From: Tubulanus polymorphus
Taxonomy: Eukaryota; Nemertea; Palaeonemertea; Tubulaniformes; Tubulanidae
Direction: 5' to 3'
DNA: 64,000 nt
Assembly: GCF_964204645.1 (NCBI RefSeq)
Contig: NC_134027.1
Span: 1,538,485-1,602,484 of the forward strand
Within the stretch, counting starts at the first letter, position 1; the number at the start of each line of letters is the position of its first letter. Below are positions 21,401 through 34,351 of the stretch, piece by piece. Under the pieces are notes generated by a model. It did no database searches. It worked only from the letters and a program-made list of their open reading frames with translations, and was not told where the DNA came from. The position numbers and the translations under genes were made by a program.

Positions 21401-22189
21401 GGGCAGATCATGAATCTTGGATAAAGGCATGAAAAGTGCAGAAATTATCGCTGGTTTGATCAGAAAAAGCCGTCACTCAAACGCCATAAATATTTATTAG
21501 GACCGAGTCTCTTAGATATGGGGGCAAGGGTAGTAATTTGTCAGTTATTACCATGGACTCAGGTTGAGGATTTACCCCTTGGGCCACTTGACCCAGTCTA
21601 TAAAATGGGCACAGGTCTTATCCATGTGCAAATTACCCTTTTTGGCAAGGTTTGGTCCCACCTGTGGAAATCAACCTGAAATAAACCACATTAGCAGGGT
21701 CTTTTACAATCCAGGGTCATAGCTAGCATTTGAATTTCAGGGGGGGGGGGCAGAGAAACCCGAAAAATGGCAGTTCTATAGGATATAATAATATTTGCAA
21801 AAAGCCACTTTTCTAAAATTTCCCCTAGCCCCTACTAATTACAGCCCGGCAATCCACTCATTTTTTGTACAGTCAACCCCTGATAAACTGCTATCAGGTG
21901 TGATACAAGTGTTCGTAACATCTTACAACCTAAAATTCCTGATGACGCCTTTATTCCTTTATTAGGAAAATTAAACACATTTTAAATAAAAAGATCATAA
22001 ACTTACTGGTTTTTTCTATCTTTTATTACATACGCTTTTTTAATTTTTTTGTTATTAAAATATTTTTTCAGCGTACTGCCTGTAGTTTTTTTTGGCAATT
22101 TTCTTTGCAATTAATTTTACATTAGGATTACGTTCCATCTGTGGAATGAAGGAAAAAATTATGAATAAAACACAGCTGAACGTCATCCC

Positions 22190-22390
22190 GGTGCGATTCA
22201 AGAATAGGGGACTATAGTAATATATGTAGTGATAGTTATCAATTAAGTAATAATATTAGTAATTGATAATGATGATATATAATGATAGTAATGTACATAG
22301 TAATTAATGATAATTAGGGAACTAAACCTAACCCTAACCCTAATCCTAACCCTAATCCTAACCACTAGTCCCCTATTCTTGAATCATACC
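22190..22390. mobile_element. MITE with telomere-like core, 201 bp
   Basis: Its ends are inverted repeats: GATTCAAGAATAGGGGACTA at 22195 and the reverse complement at 22364-22385, extendable to GGTnnGATTC. The interior contains about six (C)CCTAAC/CCTAATCC-type telomere-like units at 22325-22362. It sits immediately upstream of the minus-strand R1 exon. Confidence 0.75.
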
Positions 22391-24015
22391 CTCATTTTTG
22401 GAGTCGTTAGGCCTATATCACCAGTGCCCCGTTCGGCCAATAATGTCATCTTGCTTTACGTCGGCCTGCAAATGGCGGCCTCGTGCAAAAAACAACAAAA
22501 ATTGTTGAAAATGCAATGGGGTTGTTTCCTCACCTCTTTGCGAAAAAAAGAACCTTTATATTCTTTGGTGAAGCAGTGTACCTGGCTGCGCTCATGACTT
22601 CTGCAGTGTTAGCCTATCAGTTCACTCTGGCTTGGCACTCCTCAATCAGAATGTGGCGGGTACTAAGTCGTACATTGGTCTGGTCAATATCGCATGGCTC
22701 ACAGCACCTTTACAAGTTTCGTTTCGGCTGACTAATTGAGCCAATAAGAGGCCGGCATTCGCCTAATAATAAGAAATGCCTCCTAATCCAAAGATTGTTC
22801 GAATAATAACACTGCACGCACAGACCCACTATTCAAAAATCTTGAAATCCTCACAATTAATGATGCCCTCATCCTCACTTTTTATTGAAAACACCATCAA
22901 ATCGTCACGGCCCCACATCTGATTACTCCACCGCAGAAAATGTGTCTCCTTTAGTCAACATCAGAAAAAAAACCATTCCTTTAGACCACGAGTTATATTC
23001 TTTCTTTTCAAAACAATACTGCCAACCCAGCATCGATCTTAAATTCACTCTCAAAATATTCTTTCAAACACTGCGACTACCTTTTTCCAATGACATCCTA
23101 CAAACAAGCGAACATACTCAGACCCTATCTCGAATGCAGGAAAAATTGGCCAGGAAAAAAATGGCCAAGGAATGAACAAATTGCCAAGGTACCGGTATTT
23201 GCCTCGGAAAAAAAGGCCAAGGAAGCCTTGGCCATTTTTCCGTTCACTCCCTATCTCACCTCCGCCTACAATGATTCCATCAATGTAATTAAACCCTAAT
23301 GGCTCATTTTCCTGAACTTGCACTAGTTTATATCTTATTAGTTAGTTACCTAATCGTAGGTGGTAAGCTTTTTATAATCGGATGAGCTTAAACGTATGTG
23401 GTTTGTGAAAATATCCGATCGTGACACTAAACCACAGTCAGGTTACTGACTAATATCTTATACTCATATCTAGACTCTCCTGAAATTTACGAAAATTATC
23501 AACTCTCATTTCCTTTCCCTTTGTTTCTTCATTTTCCTTTCGTTTTTTTTCTGGGTGTTTGCGACGACAGCGGCCTATAAGGCTTTGCTAGGCCCACTAA
23601 GAAAGCTACCTCTGTTTATATTGGAGGGACTAGAAAGAAACGTTCACGTTGACTTTCTTTCTGGTCTTAAGTAACTTGTTTCAACAATTTATTCGGTGGC
23701 CGCCTTCCATCATGCGAGGTAATATAACGAGAATCCCTCAATAATGAAGAAGAATAGCTCAGTCGGCCGATTCTTCTCAGAGTCCGGTTTCGACTGGATG
23801 CAGATGCAACGCGTTGTTATTGAATCTTTCACACGTCATTAGACACAATGAGCCTTTCTCCCTCGTGGCGAAGCTTTAAACATTACACATGCTTCAAAAT
23901 AAAAAAATACTTTTATTTCGGAATTATTTGATGATTTACGGACATTGCGAAATGTAGTCTAATATTAATTATTAACCTAATTAGCCGTTGTATTGTAGGG
24001 AACCGTAACAACGAA
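22391..24015. other. Intergenic region between RRM locus and FCSK
   Basis: 22440-22640 holds reversed copies of the 17-kb flank repeat. At 23212-23234 there is a small palindrome (GGCCAAGG AAG CCTTGGCC). Open frames of up to 96 codons here lack splice context and family resemblance. Confidence 0.4.
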
Positions 24016-24180
24016 GGGCCACCTTCGGTTTTCTGAGTTAGTCGACTATAGTCGAACTAAACGAAACCGAATGTCTGTTAGTCGGAACTATACTCCGGAA
24101 ATAGTTCGAAAATCGAGCGCATTCGGTTATTAGTTCCGACCACTAGTCGACTAGATAGATACGAAAACCGAATTTGGCCC
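24016..24180. mobile_element. MITE-like inverted-repeat element, 165 bp
   Basis: The left end GGGCCACCTTCGGTTTTC mirrors the right end (reverse complement GGGCCAAATTCGGTTTTC), and AGTCGACTA palindromes lie inside. It lies 135 bp upstream of the FCSK start codon. No clear target duplication was seen. Confidence 0.7.
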
Positions 24181-24315
24181 TGCGAAATGCAGAATAATCA
24201 TTCCGGGAATCGAACCTAAATATGCGGAAGTTATTGTCAATCAAAATTAAGTTTATTGAATCTAAAAAACCAAAAGTAAGCTTTTGGCTTAGGCCTATAT
24301 CTGTTGAAATCTATA

Positions 24316-27300
24316 ATGAAGTGGACAGCGATTGTGGTTACATGTGCAGATGAGACAATTGAAGAAACTGTTAGAACAGGTGTGTTTAGTTGAAAAATGT
24401 CGAGGTTGCATTTTTTTACACCGGTACTGTTGTTGTCAAATGCATTGATGTCAACACACAAACATGTTCAAATATGGTGCCACTGGATAGTATATTGTTT
24501 ATTTAGCAATGATATGATAAAAAAGAGTAAAATTGAAAAAAACTGATAATCTTAATATTTAGCAATTCGGTAAGCCCTAGGCCTAGTTCATCGATGGATT
24601 CGGTGAAGTTCTCTCTGCTGAGCCATTGATCCGCAGTTAGCGGTTTTTCTGTGTGACTCACAGCAATATTATGCTCGATACCAATTCTATTTACAGAGTT
24701 AATTCTGCGTCAATCGAAAGGTTTAATAGATAATGACACACTGTTGATAACAGCTCAAGATCCTCAGACTAACGTTGGCAGTGGAGGAGCAACTGTAAAC
24801 GCGCTATTGATTGTATCTGAACATCTCTGCGCTCGAAAAGGTTTCACCGTACGTAAATACAATATCACGTCGGTATAATTCATACCTCAATTTATCGGCA
24901 TAGTTTTAATTATTTTTTTATTTATATTTTAGGTTGTCAATCCTGATGTTCTTCAAGATTCCTCAATACTGATTTTTCATGTTGTAAGTAAAGGTGTGCC
25001 ATAAATAGCATGTCTGGAAATGTAAGACATACAATCATTTTTCACCTTTTGCATTCTACAGATTTTTCTGTCCATCATCTTCTAGAATTTACAATTCTAG
25101 CTAATGTCAGTTTTATGATACTCTATCAAAAATCATTCTGTGTATAACTACGACTCCTTGATTCCATGAAAACTCCTTCTAAACCAAACAATGTTTTTCA
25201 AGGTCCTTGAAAATCCTTGAATTTGGGCAAAATGCCCAAAAGTCCTTGAAAACTAGTTTAATTTTGAGAAATTGGCAATTAGAAAATGTTCAGGTTTTAG
25301 GCCTAGTTATTATACACACAGATTCAACCGATATTAAGTTTACCGAGAGATAAACAGTACCGATTTAGGAGGAGCCTACTGTATTAGGGATATGAAAGTG
25401 ATGCATAAACTCCTCGAAATTTGAAATTTAACTCCTTTAAATCTGGAATGACTGATCTGTAGGAACCCTGTATATGCTTAGTCGTCCAGACCTGGCATAG
25501 GTAGCAACATATAAGTACCGTAATTTCCTTTCGTTAATAATCAACATCGAAGAATCATAAAAAATCATACTTAAAATTGTTTCTTGTAAGGGACGCATGT
25601 TTCCTTTTGGAAATGGAAATCGAGCCTTTCTGAATCTACCAGCTACAGTAACCGCTCAATACGACCATATTGTAACTAACATCGATGCCTTGTTGCATAC
25701 GATAACAACAAAGGTTTGTGAATCGTTGAAAATGATTGAAACGATAAACTCATTTTTCTGTCGAATGATTTTATTTTACTTTATCATCTTCTCTCTCTAT
25801 TTAGATAGCAGTAGAAGCGCCCCCTGGTGTTTGGGTCAGTAGTACGGACATGTTTTTGGCAGTAAATTACACGGATGATGGTAAAACCTGCTTCCATACT
25901 TTCTATTAGTAACGTTTTGAGTGAACTGTGAAAAACCTGACACTTCTCACTACGATGTCTACAGCTGAATATCGTGTTTTATTTCAGACAAATCATTGAT
26001 ACCTTGGAGTGAAGGCATTCAAGTGTGCGCTATATCGGTTCCTGGTGATGCAGAATATGCTAAACAACATGGCGTTTACAAAATCAATCAACAGGTTAGA
26101 GTGATGTAAAAAAATTGATATCTTAAAATTCAGAAGAAAATCTGTCCTGATTGTGATCAGTAGCGGCTTATGTGATTGTGAAAAATTATCTGAAAAATGT
26201 TTGAAATCCTGGTATTTTGTCGTGAGTAAAAAATTGTATTGATGCAAAAACTGTGAAAATTTCATCGATTTGACCCCTGTTAGTTTTAATCCTGCATTCT
26301 ACAATGAATTCTATTTGTATCGTCAGTAGTTTGTGTAATAATTCTATCGGTTCGTTGTAGGGTAATTTAACCGGTATAGTTTACCGAGGTTCAGAAGAGA
26401 AAATACGAACATGTGAACTGCACGGTGGAAATGTTCCTATGGTAAACATTGACATGAAATAAACCTATAAGGTTCCCATCAGGTGTAAAGGGTTACACCT
26501 TATAAGCATAGATTGAATAAAATCAATAAATTGAATAGATAATAGGGACAATAAAGATCAAACATAACAAATATAGGAAATGTTTTCTGACTGTCTTTTT
26601 TTATAACTGAATTTATTATAGGTTTGTGGAGTTGTTTATTTCAGTCCATTGATTGCGGAAACACTATTGAAATTTCACACACAAAGTCAGTTATACGCTT
26701 GTACATACGTAGGTGTTGACAGCGGAGTGAAACCAATTGAGGTAAACTATAAATAATAATGAGTTTTATAAAGTGTTTACATGCAGACAGCCTGTAAATA
26801 TGCTTCCGTAAGATTGGTATTATCACACCCAGCCTATCAATCATCTCTTCCTGGGAAGAAGTAACATCCGAGCAACTCTGCTTAGTGCTCAAGAGTTATC
26901 TAGCAGGCTAGGTACCCATTTACTCCTGGGTGGAGAGAGGAAATGAGGATAAGTGTCTTGCCCCGGGAGACAGGTAATGTACAGCGTTGAAATAAATCTA
27001 CAACCTGGTTTCCCAGCGAGCGCTCTAATCACACTGCTCCACTGAACCTACGACCTGGCTTCCCACAGTCTCTAACTACTCATCCACACTGCTCCACTGA
27101 ACCTACGACCTGGCTTCCCACAGTCTCTAACCACTCATCCACACTGCTCCACTGAATTAAATAACTTGAATATCATTATTCCACCTCAAATAGCAATTGA
27201 TTTGTTCGGTTTTTAGTTGTCGTTGTTTTTTGACTTTCTGCTGGCGATGTGTGAAGGAATATCACAGCAGGAATTTGTAGATGGAAACTGTTTGTATCGT

Positions 27301-30300
27301 AGACAGAGTATATACTCATTAGCTGGAGGAGATACAGATACAATGAGACAGGCTCGAACTTTACTGTGGAATGAATTACACGATATTTCTGTTAAAGTTG
27401 GTAAGTTACGTGCATCAAATACAGGCTGCCAAGTGGCTTTACATTTCCTACATCTCCCTGCAAAAAACATTGCTGTTGAATACTGCGTGATTATTCAATA
27501 TGTTTTTGTTATTATAAGTTGTAATTCCGGGACAATACGATTACATTTCTTCATCTCCGGCGGAATTTCATCATCAATTACTCAACAATCCGATAAAAAG
27601 TTCATCGGACCCATGTTTCCAATGGCAACCGATTATACATTCGTATATCGAGGTAAGACGACGCAGTGTGAAATTTAAGAGCGATCGATTTGAAAACTTG
27701 TTCGTTTTTTCGTGTTTTTAAGGACGGCGTGAGTATGGCTGAAGATAACAGTATCGTAATAAACTCTGTGATTGATTCTAGTTGTCAGATCGGTTCTAAT
27801 ACAGCAGTATTAAACTGTCAGTTAACAGGCTGCGACGTTACTATCGGTAAACAGTGTCTTGTATCTGGAATACAATCTGAACAACTTCAGGTACTAATCA
27901 TAATCATATAGCTTCAGCGTTAGGTCACCAAACAAACAAACAACTATATTCATCCTTCAAATGTCTATAAACAGTCAACCAAGATATACTGCGCCCACAT
28001 CGCTGCAGAAGAATTTTGGCGGTATATAGAGTATGGCGGTATATCGGGGGTGTTTTACTATGTATTTGTATAGAGATGTACATCGAGAAAACCTGGCAGT
28101 AGGTGGGGGTGGCGGTTAATGGGAGGGCGGTATATCGGGGGTGTTTTACTATGTATTTGTATAGAGATGTACATCGAGAAAACCTGGCAGTAGGTGGGGG
28201 TGGCGGTTAATGGGAGGGCGGTATATCGGGGGTGTTTTACTATGTATTTGTATAGAGATGTACATCGAGAAAACCTGGCAGTAGGTGGGGGTGGCGGTTA
28301 ATGGGAGGGCGGTATATCGGGGGTGTTTTACTATGTATTTGTATAGAGATGTACATCGAGAAAACCTGGCAGTAGGTGGGGGTGGCGGTTAATGGGAGGG
28401 CGGTATATCGGGGGTGTTTTACTATGTATTTGTATAGAGATGTACATCGAGAAAACCTGGCAGTAGGTGGGGGTGGCGGTTAATGGGAGGGCGGTATATC
28501 GGGGGTGTTTTACTATGTATTTGTATAGAGATGTACATCGAGAAAACCTGGCAGTAGGTGGGGGTGGCGGTTAATGAGAGGGCAGAATATCGGGCTTGAC
28601 TACACATGAAATCGCAAATATAGTGTTCGATGTCTTAAGCGAATTGGTTATAACTGTTTGCTAATAATTATTTTACTGAAGACGAGAAAAGAGAAATGTT
28701 TGTTAATTTCTGCCCAACTCTGATGTTTGCGTATTTGTAGAATTTGGAATCATTAGATGTTGTAGATGCGACAGTTTTACAATCGCATACAGTGAAATTA
28801 CCGATGTTTACAGGAGGTGTCACCAGTATTATTACAGCGATAGGATTGATGGATAGCTTAAAGGTTTGTTGGAGAAACATCTGTCAAGCTATTGAAGTAA
28901 AATATACATCAGTTAATTTACTTATCATAAATTGAACAATCATTTCTATATTTAGGGTAATGTGTTAGATGGAACCTATTGTAACCGTCCATGGACAGAA
29001 CTATTTACGAGAACAGGAATAACTGTTGGTGATCTCTGGGATATCGATTTAGTAAGTTCAACAGTAAATAGACCATATCTATGATCAATCCATCTCGTCG
29101 ATAAATCAATGTTTTTTGTTGTTTTTTTATCGCAGCCACAAGAATTAAAGAGATTAGAAAATGCGCGGTTATTCCCTGTGTCGCATATGCATCATTCAGT
29201 AGGACTATCAGAGATATTGTGGTTACAAGGCGTTTCTAGAAACAGTGCAGATATGTTACACAGGTCTGTCATGTTTATTATTCAGATATCATCGCGTCAA
29301 ATTCAACTCAGGTTTTAAGTTCGTCTTATTTGAAATATTGCAGGTGGAGATCATCGTGGAGGCTTTCTTTCAATGACATTTGGAGTTCACTGAGTTTGAG
29401 TAAGGATTTTGAAATGTGTCAGAATCTTGGATTCCTCGTCAGTAAGAACCTCATGCGTGATACACTGTTGGGAGGCAAAGACTTGAGATTATTGCAGCTT
29501 TATAGAACCGCTTGTCTTCACGGATTCCACAGAGAAATTCTTCTTGAATTAGATGAGAGTAGGCATTGATTCTCTACTATAACTGATAAACTTATATTAA
29601 TCTCAATATTTCAGAGTTAATGTGCAAAATGAACAGTTGATGATTTAACAATTCATTCGCCGGACAGTTTTGACTTCACTTCATCGTCACAGTAACCAAA
29701 ATGTTGTCGTTTTTATTTCTCTGATGATGAAGTTTCGTTAAAACTTTGAAACTGTCGATTTTGCTCATTATAACGTATATTGTTTATACTGATAAATGAT
29801 TGGTTTATTTTGTCAGTTGGTATCGAGTGTAATTCACCTGGTATTGCCGCCCGAACATTTGCTAATATAGCGGAGGTTTTAGCGTGTATGGCTGATGGTA
29901 AAGGTGGTCTGAGAAGTGGACCCGCTGGCAATCATAGATGGTCAAAAGCTTTCCAAATATTAGAGGTAAGAATGACCCGCTTTTACTCCGTGTTGTAATG
30001 ATAACATTAAAATCCCACATCAGGAAAGATGAGTTCGAAATATTTCCATGATTTATTAAATATATTGAACTAGTCTATGATAATCGGCTAGTAATATTCT
30101 CGTGAAGTTGACTATTAGGATACAATTTTCCTGTTTCATCACGTAGAAAGGTGATATAATACTGGGCGTGAAAGCTATGGCTGAAGAGAGACAGAACTGG
30201 TTGAAACAGCCGAGTTTATTAGTGAGAGCAGCGCGACATTACGAGGGAGCAGCTCAAATACTGGTCAGACATGCTACAGCTACTGCTAGAAAGGTACATT

Positions 30301-33300
30301 AGTACACAATGCACAAAATATAAATCAGAGTGGCCACTGACCTAGAAAACCTGGAAAACTCAGGAAATTCGGAAAATGGTATTGACTATGCGTTTCTTTA
30401 TCAGTGTGATTCAATAAAAAATGAATGAATTGTGACATTTTGAATGGGGATTTGTAAATGGATGGAAAATGGCTACCCTGTAATTTGATCAACAAAACTT
30501 TTCAAATTGCTCATCAATTTCAGTTTATAAACGTATCTAAGAGCAGCACGCCTTTCCCTAAAGATAAATGGTTAGTTGTTGAATGTTGTGCTAGAGTTGA
30601 TATCGCTGGAGGCTGGTCTGATACTCCTCCTATAACCTACGAACACGGTGGTGCCGTTATCAATGCTGCTATATCAATCGATCAAAAGGTATCTAATTGA
30701 ATTCGATATAGAAATTCTGATAGATAGCTCTCGTTATAATTGATTGAGATCTGTGCGTTGTTTATTTCTAGAGGCCGATTGGAGCTAAAATAAGGAAGAT
30801 TATGGAGTAAGTAATGCATGTTATTACAATACTTTAAGATACGCATTTAAGATTTACCTTTCTAAATGCAAAGATACGCTCGCGCTCTTAAGACTTATCG
30901 ATACCATTTTAAAAAGAAAGCATTTACCGGGGTACCCTAAATCTTGTCACCAATTGCTCTCCGCATTTGTAGTCTATTTCATTCTATATTATCATATTAT
31001 ATCTTAATTTCATGTCTTCTGTAAAGCATATTCGAGGCTTTTAGGAATAAGGCGCTGTATATAAGTTTCATGCAATGGTGATAATGTATTTAGGGGGGGG
31101 GTAATATTGATTGTTGGTGTGTTGAATACTGTATTGTTTTGTTTTTATCACAGACCAGTGATTCGTCTGATACTAGGAGCTGATTCTGATTCTACAACGA
31201 AAATCACCATTTCAAACTTATCTGAATTTGCGGATTATTGTCAACCACATGCTGCAGGTACGGTATCAATCAAAATGCTGCAGGTACGGTATCGATCAAA
31301 ATGCTGCAGGTACGGTATCAATCAAAATGCTGCAGGTACGGTATCAATCAAAATGCTGCAGGTACAGTATCGATCAAAAACAAATAATACATTCCTATCC
31401 AGGAAAGGCTTGAAAATAAACAACTTTGCAATGATCTCCCAGATCTTGCTAGATTTGTTTAAATGTGTATACAGTCAGCCAAACTCTATAAACAGTTCTT
31501 GATGATTGCGTTAACTTGCAGGTGCTCTTCTGAAGGCAGCATTCTTGTGTACGGAGGCAATATCATACCCGTCTAGTATGAGTTTACACGATCAGTTAAT
31601 CAGTAACTATAACGGTGGATTTGAGTTACAGACCTGGTCTCATTTACCGCACGGTTCAGGTGATTATTATTACTGTTGATATCGAGAGAATGTATCAGTT
31701 CCACGAGAGTTAACGTGTTTCTCTTTTTATATTCAGGATTGGGAACGAGTAGTATTTTAGCTGGTGTTGTTATGATGGTTATTTGGGCGGCGACTGGACA
31801 TGAATTAGATGATACAGCTCTTGTACATAGTGTCAGTACTTGTGTAATACATATGTATCCTTAGTCTGTAGTTCCTCGTGCCACTCGTCCCCAACAAGAA
31901 CAAGACACCAAAAATTCAAATTTTTCCCTGATTTTCAAGCAGTCAGAATTCCTTTATTTTTTCCATGCAGGAACAAATAAATCCAGGATTCCTTGATCTG
32001 TAAGAATCGTGTGTATTTAATTGGCAGGTATTACATTTAGAGCAAATGTTAACAACTGGAGGTGGTTGGCAAGATCAGGTCGGTGGACTTTACGGTGGTA
32101 TCAAAGTTGGATATTCTGAAGCTAAATTGCCATTGTTTGTTGATGTGAAATATCCCAGTATATCAACAACGACTATTGAAGCGTTCAGCAACAGACTGTT
32201 AGCCATTTACACCGGCAAAACCAGACTGGCTAAAAACCTACTGCAGGTAAATGAATGAATTCAACTAGAATATTACTGAATAACACAATGAGAATGGAAA
32301 ATACAGTGTGAAATGTTTCCTCAAGCTAATAATCTATTCTAAATTTCTCTTTTATGATAATACTAACGTTCTTAAGATGAATATTAGAATAAAGTGGAAA
32401 TCAATCATTAGCTCATTTCAGATTCATTCTTATAGAGAGATTTAATATCATTGTAACGCATTGCATCAGTGGTTATTTTATAATGTCAGTTGCCTGCTGG
32501 TCTGTACCTGTTAAACCTTCTATATTCAGGATGTTGTGAGGAGTTGGTATTCCCGAAGTCCCGATATCGTAAACACAGAAAACCAACTCGTACAAACCGC
32601 CTGGGATTGTGCTAAAGCATTTGAAGATGGTTAGACTTTTTCATTCACTTCAGCTCTTCAGACATCACATTACTTAGAATAGCTTCTGGCAATCAAATCA
32701 ACAGCCAGTAACCTTCAAGTCATCTAGTCAATTGATTTTAGATTCAACCGAGAACCAGAACTTGAACTTGCTGGTCATAGAGCTTGTTAATATTGTACCC
32801 CATATCTAAGCAATAAGTTACTTTGCAATTTACATTTTTGGTCCATCCTTAGTTGTTTTGAAATCTCTTATTTCAACACACCTTTTAACTACAAGTCTTT
32901 TATGCCCATCATTTGTTATATATCATTTCTAAATTGATGCAAGTATCAGTTCTTAAATCGTAAGCCAAAGAGGGAAGTATATAGAATTACGGCGATGTAT
33001 AATTGTTGTTATCATTTGCAGGCGATATTGAAAGAATTGGTGCTTGTATGAACATGTATTGGGAACAGAAGAAACAAATGGCGACCGGTTGTGAACCAGC
33101 GACTGTAAGAACTATGATGAATGCTCTTCGTCCTTACACATACGGCATGTCTCTAGCCGGTGCTGGAGGTGGTGGATTTCTGTATGTACTTACTAAAGAG
33201 CCGAACAGTGCTGATAAAATCAGAGCTATATTAACAGATTTACCGGTGAGTTTATGAGCTGAGAAAACTGGATAAACAAACAGTGTAGGAACGCGATAGT

Positions 33301-33401
33301 AACCTACGTATGAATTATTGTTACAGGAGATGAAGAAAGTGACAGTTCATGAAACAGCAGTTTGTTTGGACGCGTTCACAATTAACTACGTCAACCTGTA
33401 A
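24316..33401 (+). CDS. FCSK: L-fucose kinase, complete 26-exon gene
   Basis: Phosphorylates L-fucose to fucose-1-phosphate in the cytosolic GDP-fucose salvage pathway. Exons: 24316-24379, 24697-24848, 24933-24983, 25591-25713, 25805-25880, 25988-26094, 26361-26441, 26622-26741, 27217-27400, 27519-27652, 27723-27890, 28741-28863, 28956-29051, 29136-29263, 29344-29558, 29817-29965, 30147-30293, 30524-30688, 30772-30806, 31154-31257, 31522-31659, 31737-31831, 32028-32246, 32530-32629, 33022-33245, 33327-33401. The sum is 3273 nt (1090 aa; human 1084), all GT-AG with matching phases. The N-terminal pyrophosphorylase-like domain has VGSGGAT (about 48-54). The C-terminal GHMP kinase domain has [25 protein letters not shown] (about 849-859) and [17 protein letters not shown] (about 1036). 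No break was seen. Confidence 0.97.
26860..27160. repeat. SINE-like interspersed repeat with tandem tail
   Basis: This lies in FCSK intron 8. It contains GGTACCCATTTACTCCTGGG then GAGAGAGGAAATGAGGATAA and a CTACGACCTGG block, a pattern I associate with dispersed invertebrate repeats. The last part, about 55 bp with CCACACTGCTCCACTGAA, is repeated about 2.5 times. The family name is unknown to me. Confidence 0.5.
28040..28585. repeat. 91-bp minisatellite, six copies, FCSK intron 11
   Basis: Units starting TATATCGGGGGTGTTTTACT recur at 28040, 28131, 28222, 28313, 28404 and 28495 and are almost identical. They lie between exons ending 27890 and starting 28741. Confidence 0.95.
31251..31380. repeat. 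26-bp repeat that duplicates a splice donor
   Basis: Five units (31251, 31277, 31303, 31329, 31355) each contain GCTGCAG|GTACGG. The first unit is the real FCSK exon-20 end, with the exon ending at 31257. The reading frame of exon 20 stays open through all the units. Confidence 0.9.
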
Positions 33402-33725
33402 TAATTGAGAACAAGGGACAAGTTGATAAAATCAACACATTTACATGAATACAAACTGGACTCTCTGATATGTAGTATTTTACACTGAAAATAAGAGTAA
33501 TGATTCTGATTTAGATTTTTTTAGGATCAGCAGTCGAGCGGAAACTAGTCTCGATTACCGGGTAGTATAGTCGTGTCAGGTGTTACTACTGCTCATAGAG
33601 GTTTAATGGATTTCATATCATTTTGATCAATGTTAGGATTGTTATGCAGCAACGAATCATGTCAAATCTATTTTTCACTTAATCATTGTATAATTTATAA
33701 GTGTATTTATTGATACACGTACTTA

Positions 33726-33731
33726 AATAAA
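33726..33731 (+). terminator. Probable FCSK polyadenylation signal
   Basis: AATAAA lies 325 nt after the FCSK stop codon in AT-rich sequence. It is the most plausible poly(A) signal before the convergent gene that ends at 34352. Confidence 0.55.
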
Positions 33732-34351
33732 GATATATATCTATATAAAATACGTGTACAGTGATATTGTTTTTGTTTGGATTCGACCGTAAACTATGGG
33801 TCAGGCAGGCTAATAGATGTTTATCAGGATTCAGAGCCACTAAGACAGTCAAGAAGCAGAATCATAGACTATGAGGAAATGAGACTCTTCAATGAATTAA
33901 ACACGATTCTAGTATGTTTCAGTACAGAAAGTCATTTAATTAGACACTTACTTAACATCCTACATCCTTTCATTACTTCATAGGAATGCTTTGTAAATTA
34001 TTGATAGATCACAGATCGGAAGAATAGTTGGCACAACAAAAATAAATAAACCAGCTTTTACAACTACGTTACAAGAAAACTATTAGTTGCATTATATCAC
34101 AGACTACTCTATATTATAAAACTTATTAAAATTAAAATCAATTTATCAAAATAAAAAGAATCTTTGGCATAATTTCAGAAATGATGTTTAACCACAAAAG
34201 AAAGATTAACTATTTTGGCACTTCATAACAGGAAGTCAAAAAATTATCTCTCGTAGAAAGTGCTGACCTTTCATATTGTAGATTTTCGCGCTACAGCTGG
34301 TGCACAGGAGTCAGACCTCAAACAGGTTAGTATCTGCAGGTGCAACATGTC
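33732..34351. other. Tail-to-tail intergenic region
   Basis: Lies between the FCSK 3' end and the stop of the convergent 290-aa gene. A 68-codon plus frame at 33777-33983 has no supporting splice context. No gene seen. Confidence 0.45.

Larger units (their letters stand above)
19498..22138 (-). pseudogene. Minus-strand RRM unit in logical exon order, partly broken
   Basis: Exons read 22007..22138 (R1), 20835..20940 and 20515..20626 (R2), 19993..20091 (Ala-rich), 19498..19554 (basic tail). This is the only copy in which the first half, second half and tails follow one another, so it suggests the ancestral layout: one RRM, an Ala/Pro-rich segment (KTPAAAAQPAALVAAAAPVV), then a basic tail. Defects seen: an extra A in an A run of R1 (eight against seven elsewhere) shifts the frame; the first R2 lost 4 nt, giving an early stop; the second R2 has TAA one codon before its donor. 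The single-A change could be a sequencing error, but the other two could not be explained that way. Confidence 0.55.

Noticed and set aside
22325-22362. Chromosome end or telomere
   Set aside because: The stretch is short, imperfect and enclosed by inverted repeats, with genes on both sides.
23750-23835. Possible tRNA gene (TAGCTCAGTCGG then GGTTTCGACTGG)
   Set aside because: The spacing and stems do not form a cloverleaf. It may be a tRNA-derived SINE head, too weak to list.
24190-24215. tRNA-like B box (minus strand GGTTCGATTCCCGG)
   Set aside because: No matching A box or cloverleaf can be drawn around it; probably a decayed tRNA-derived repeat.
28040-28585. CRISPR-like regular repeats
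   Set aside because: Units are contiguous 91-bp tandem copies without unique spacers, in an animal-type gene intron. The same applies to the arrays at 8.03, 43.6 and 63.3 kb.
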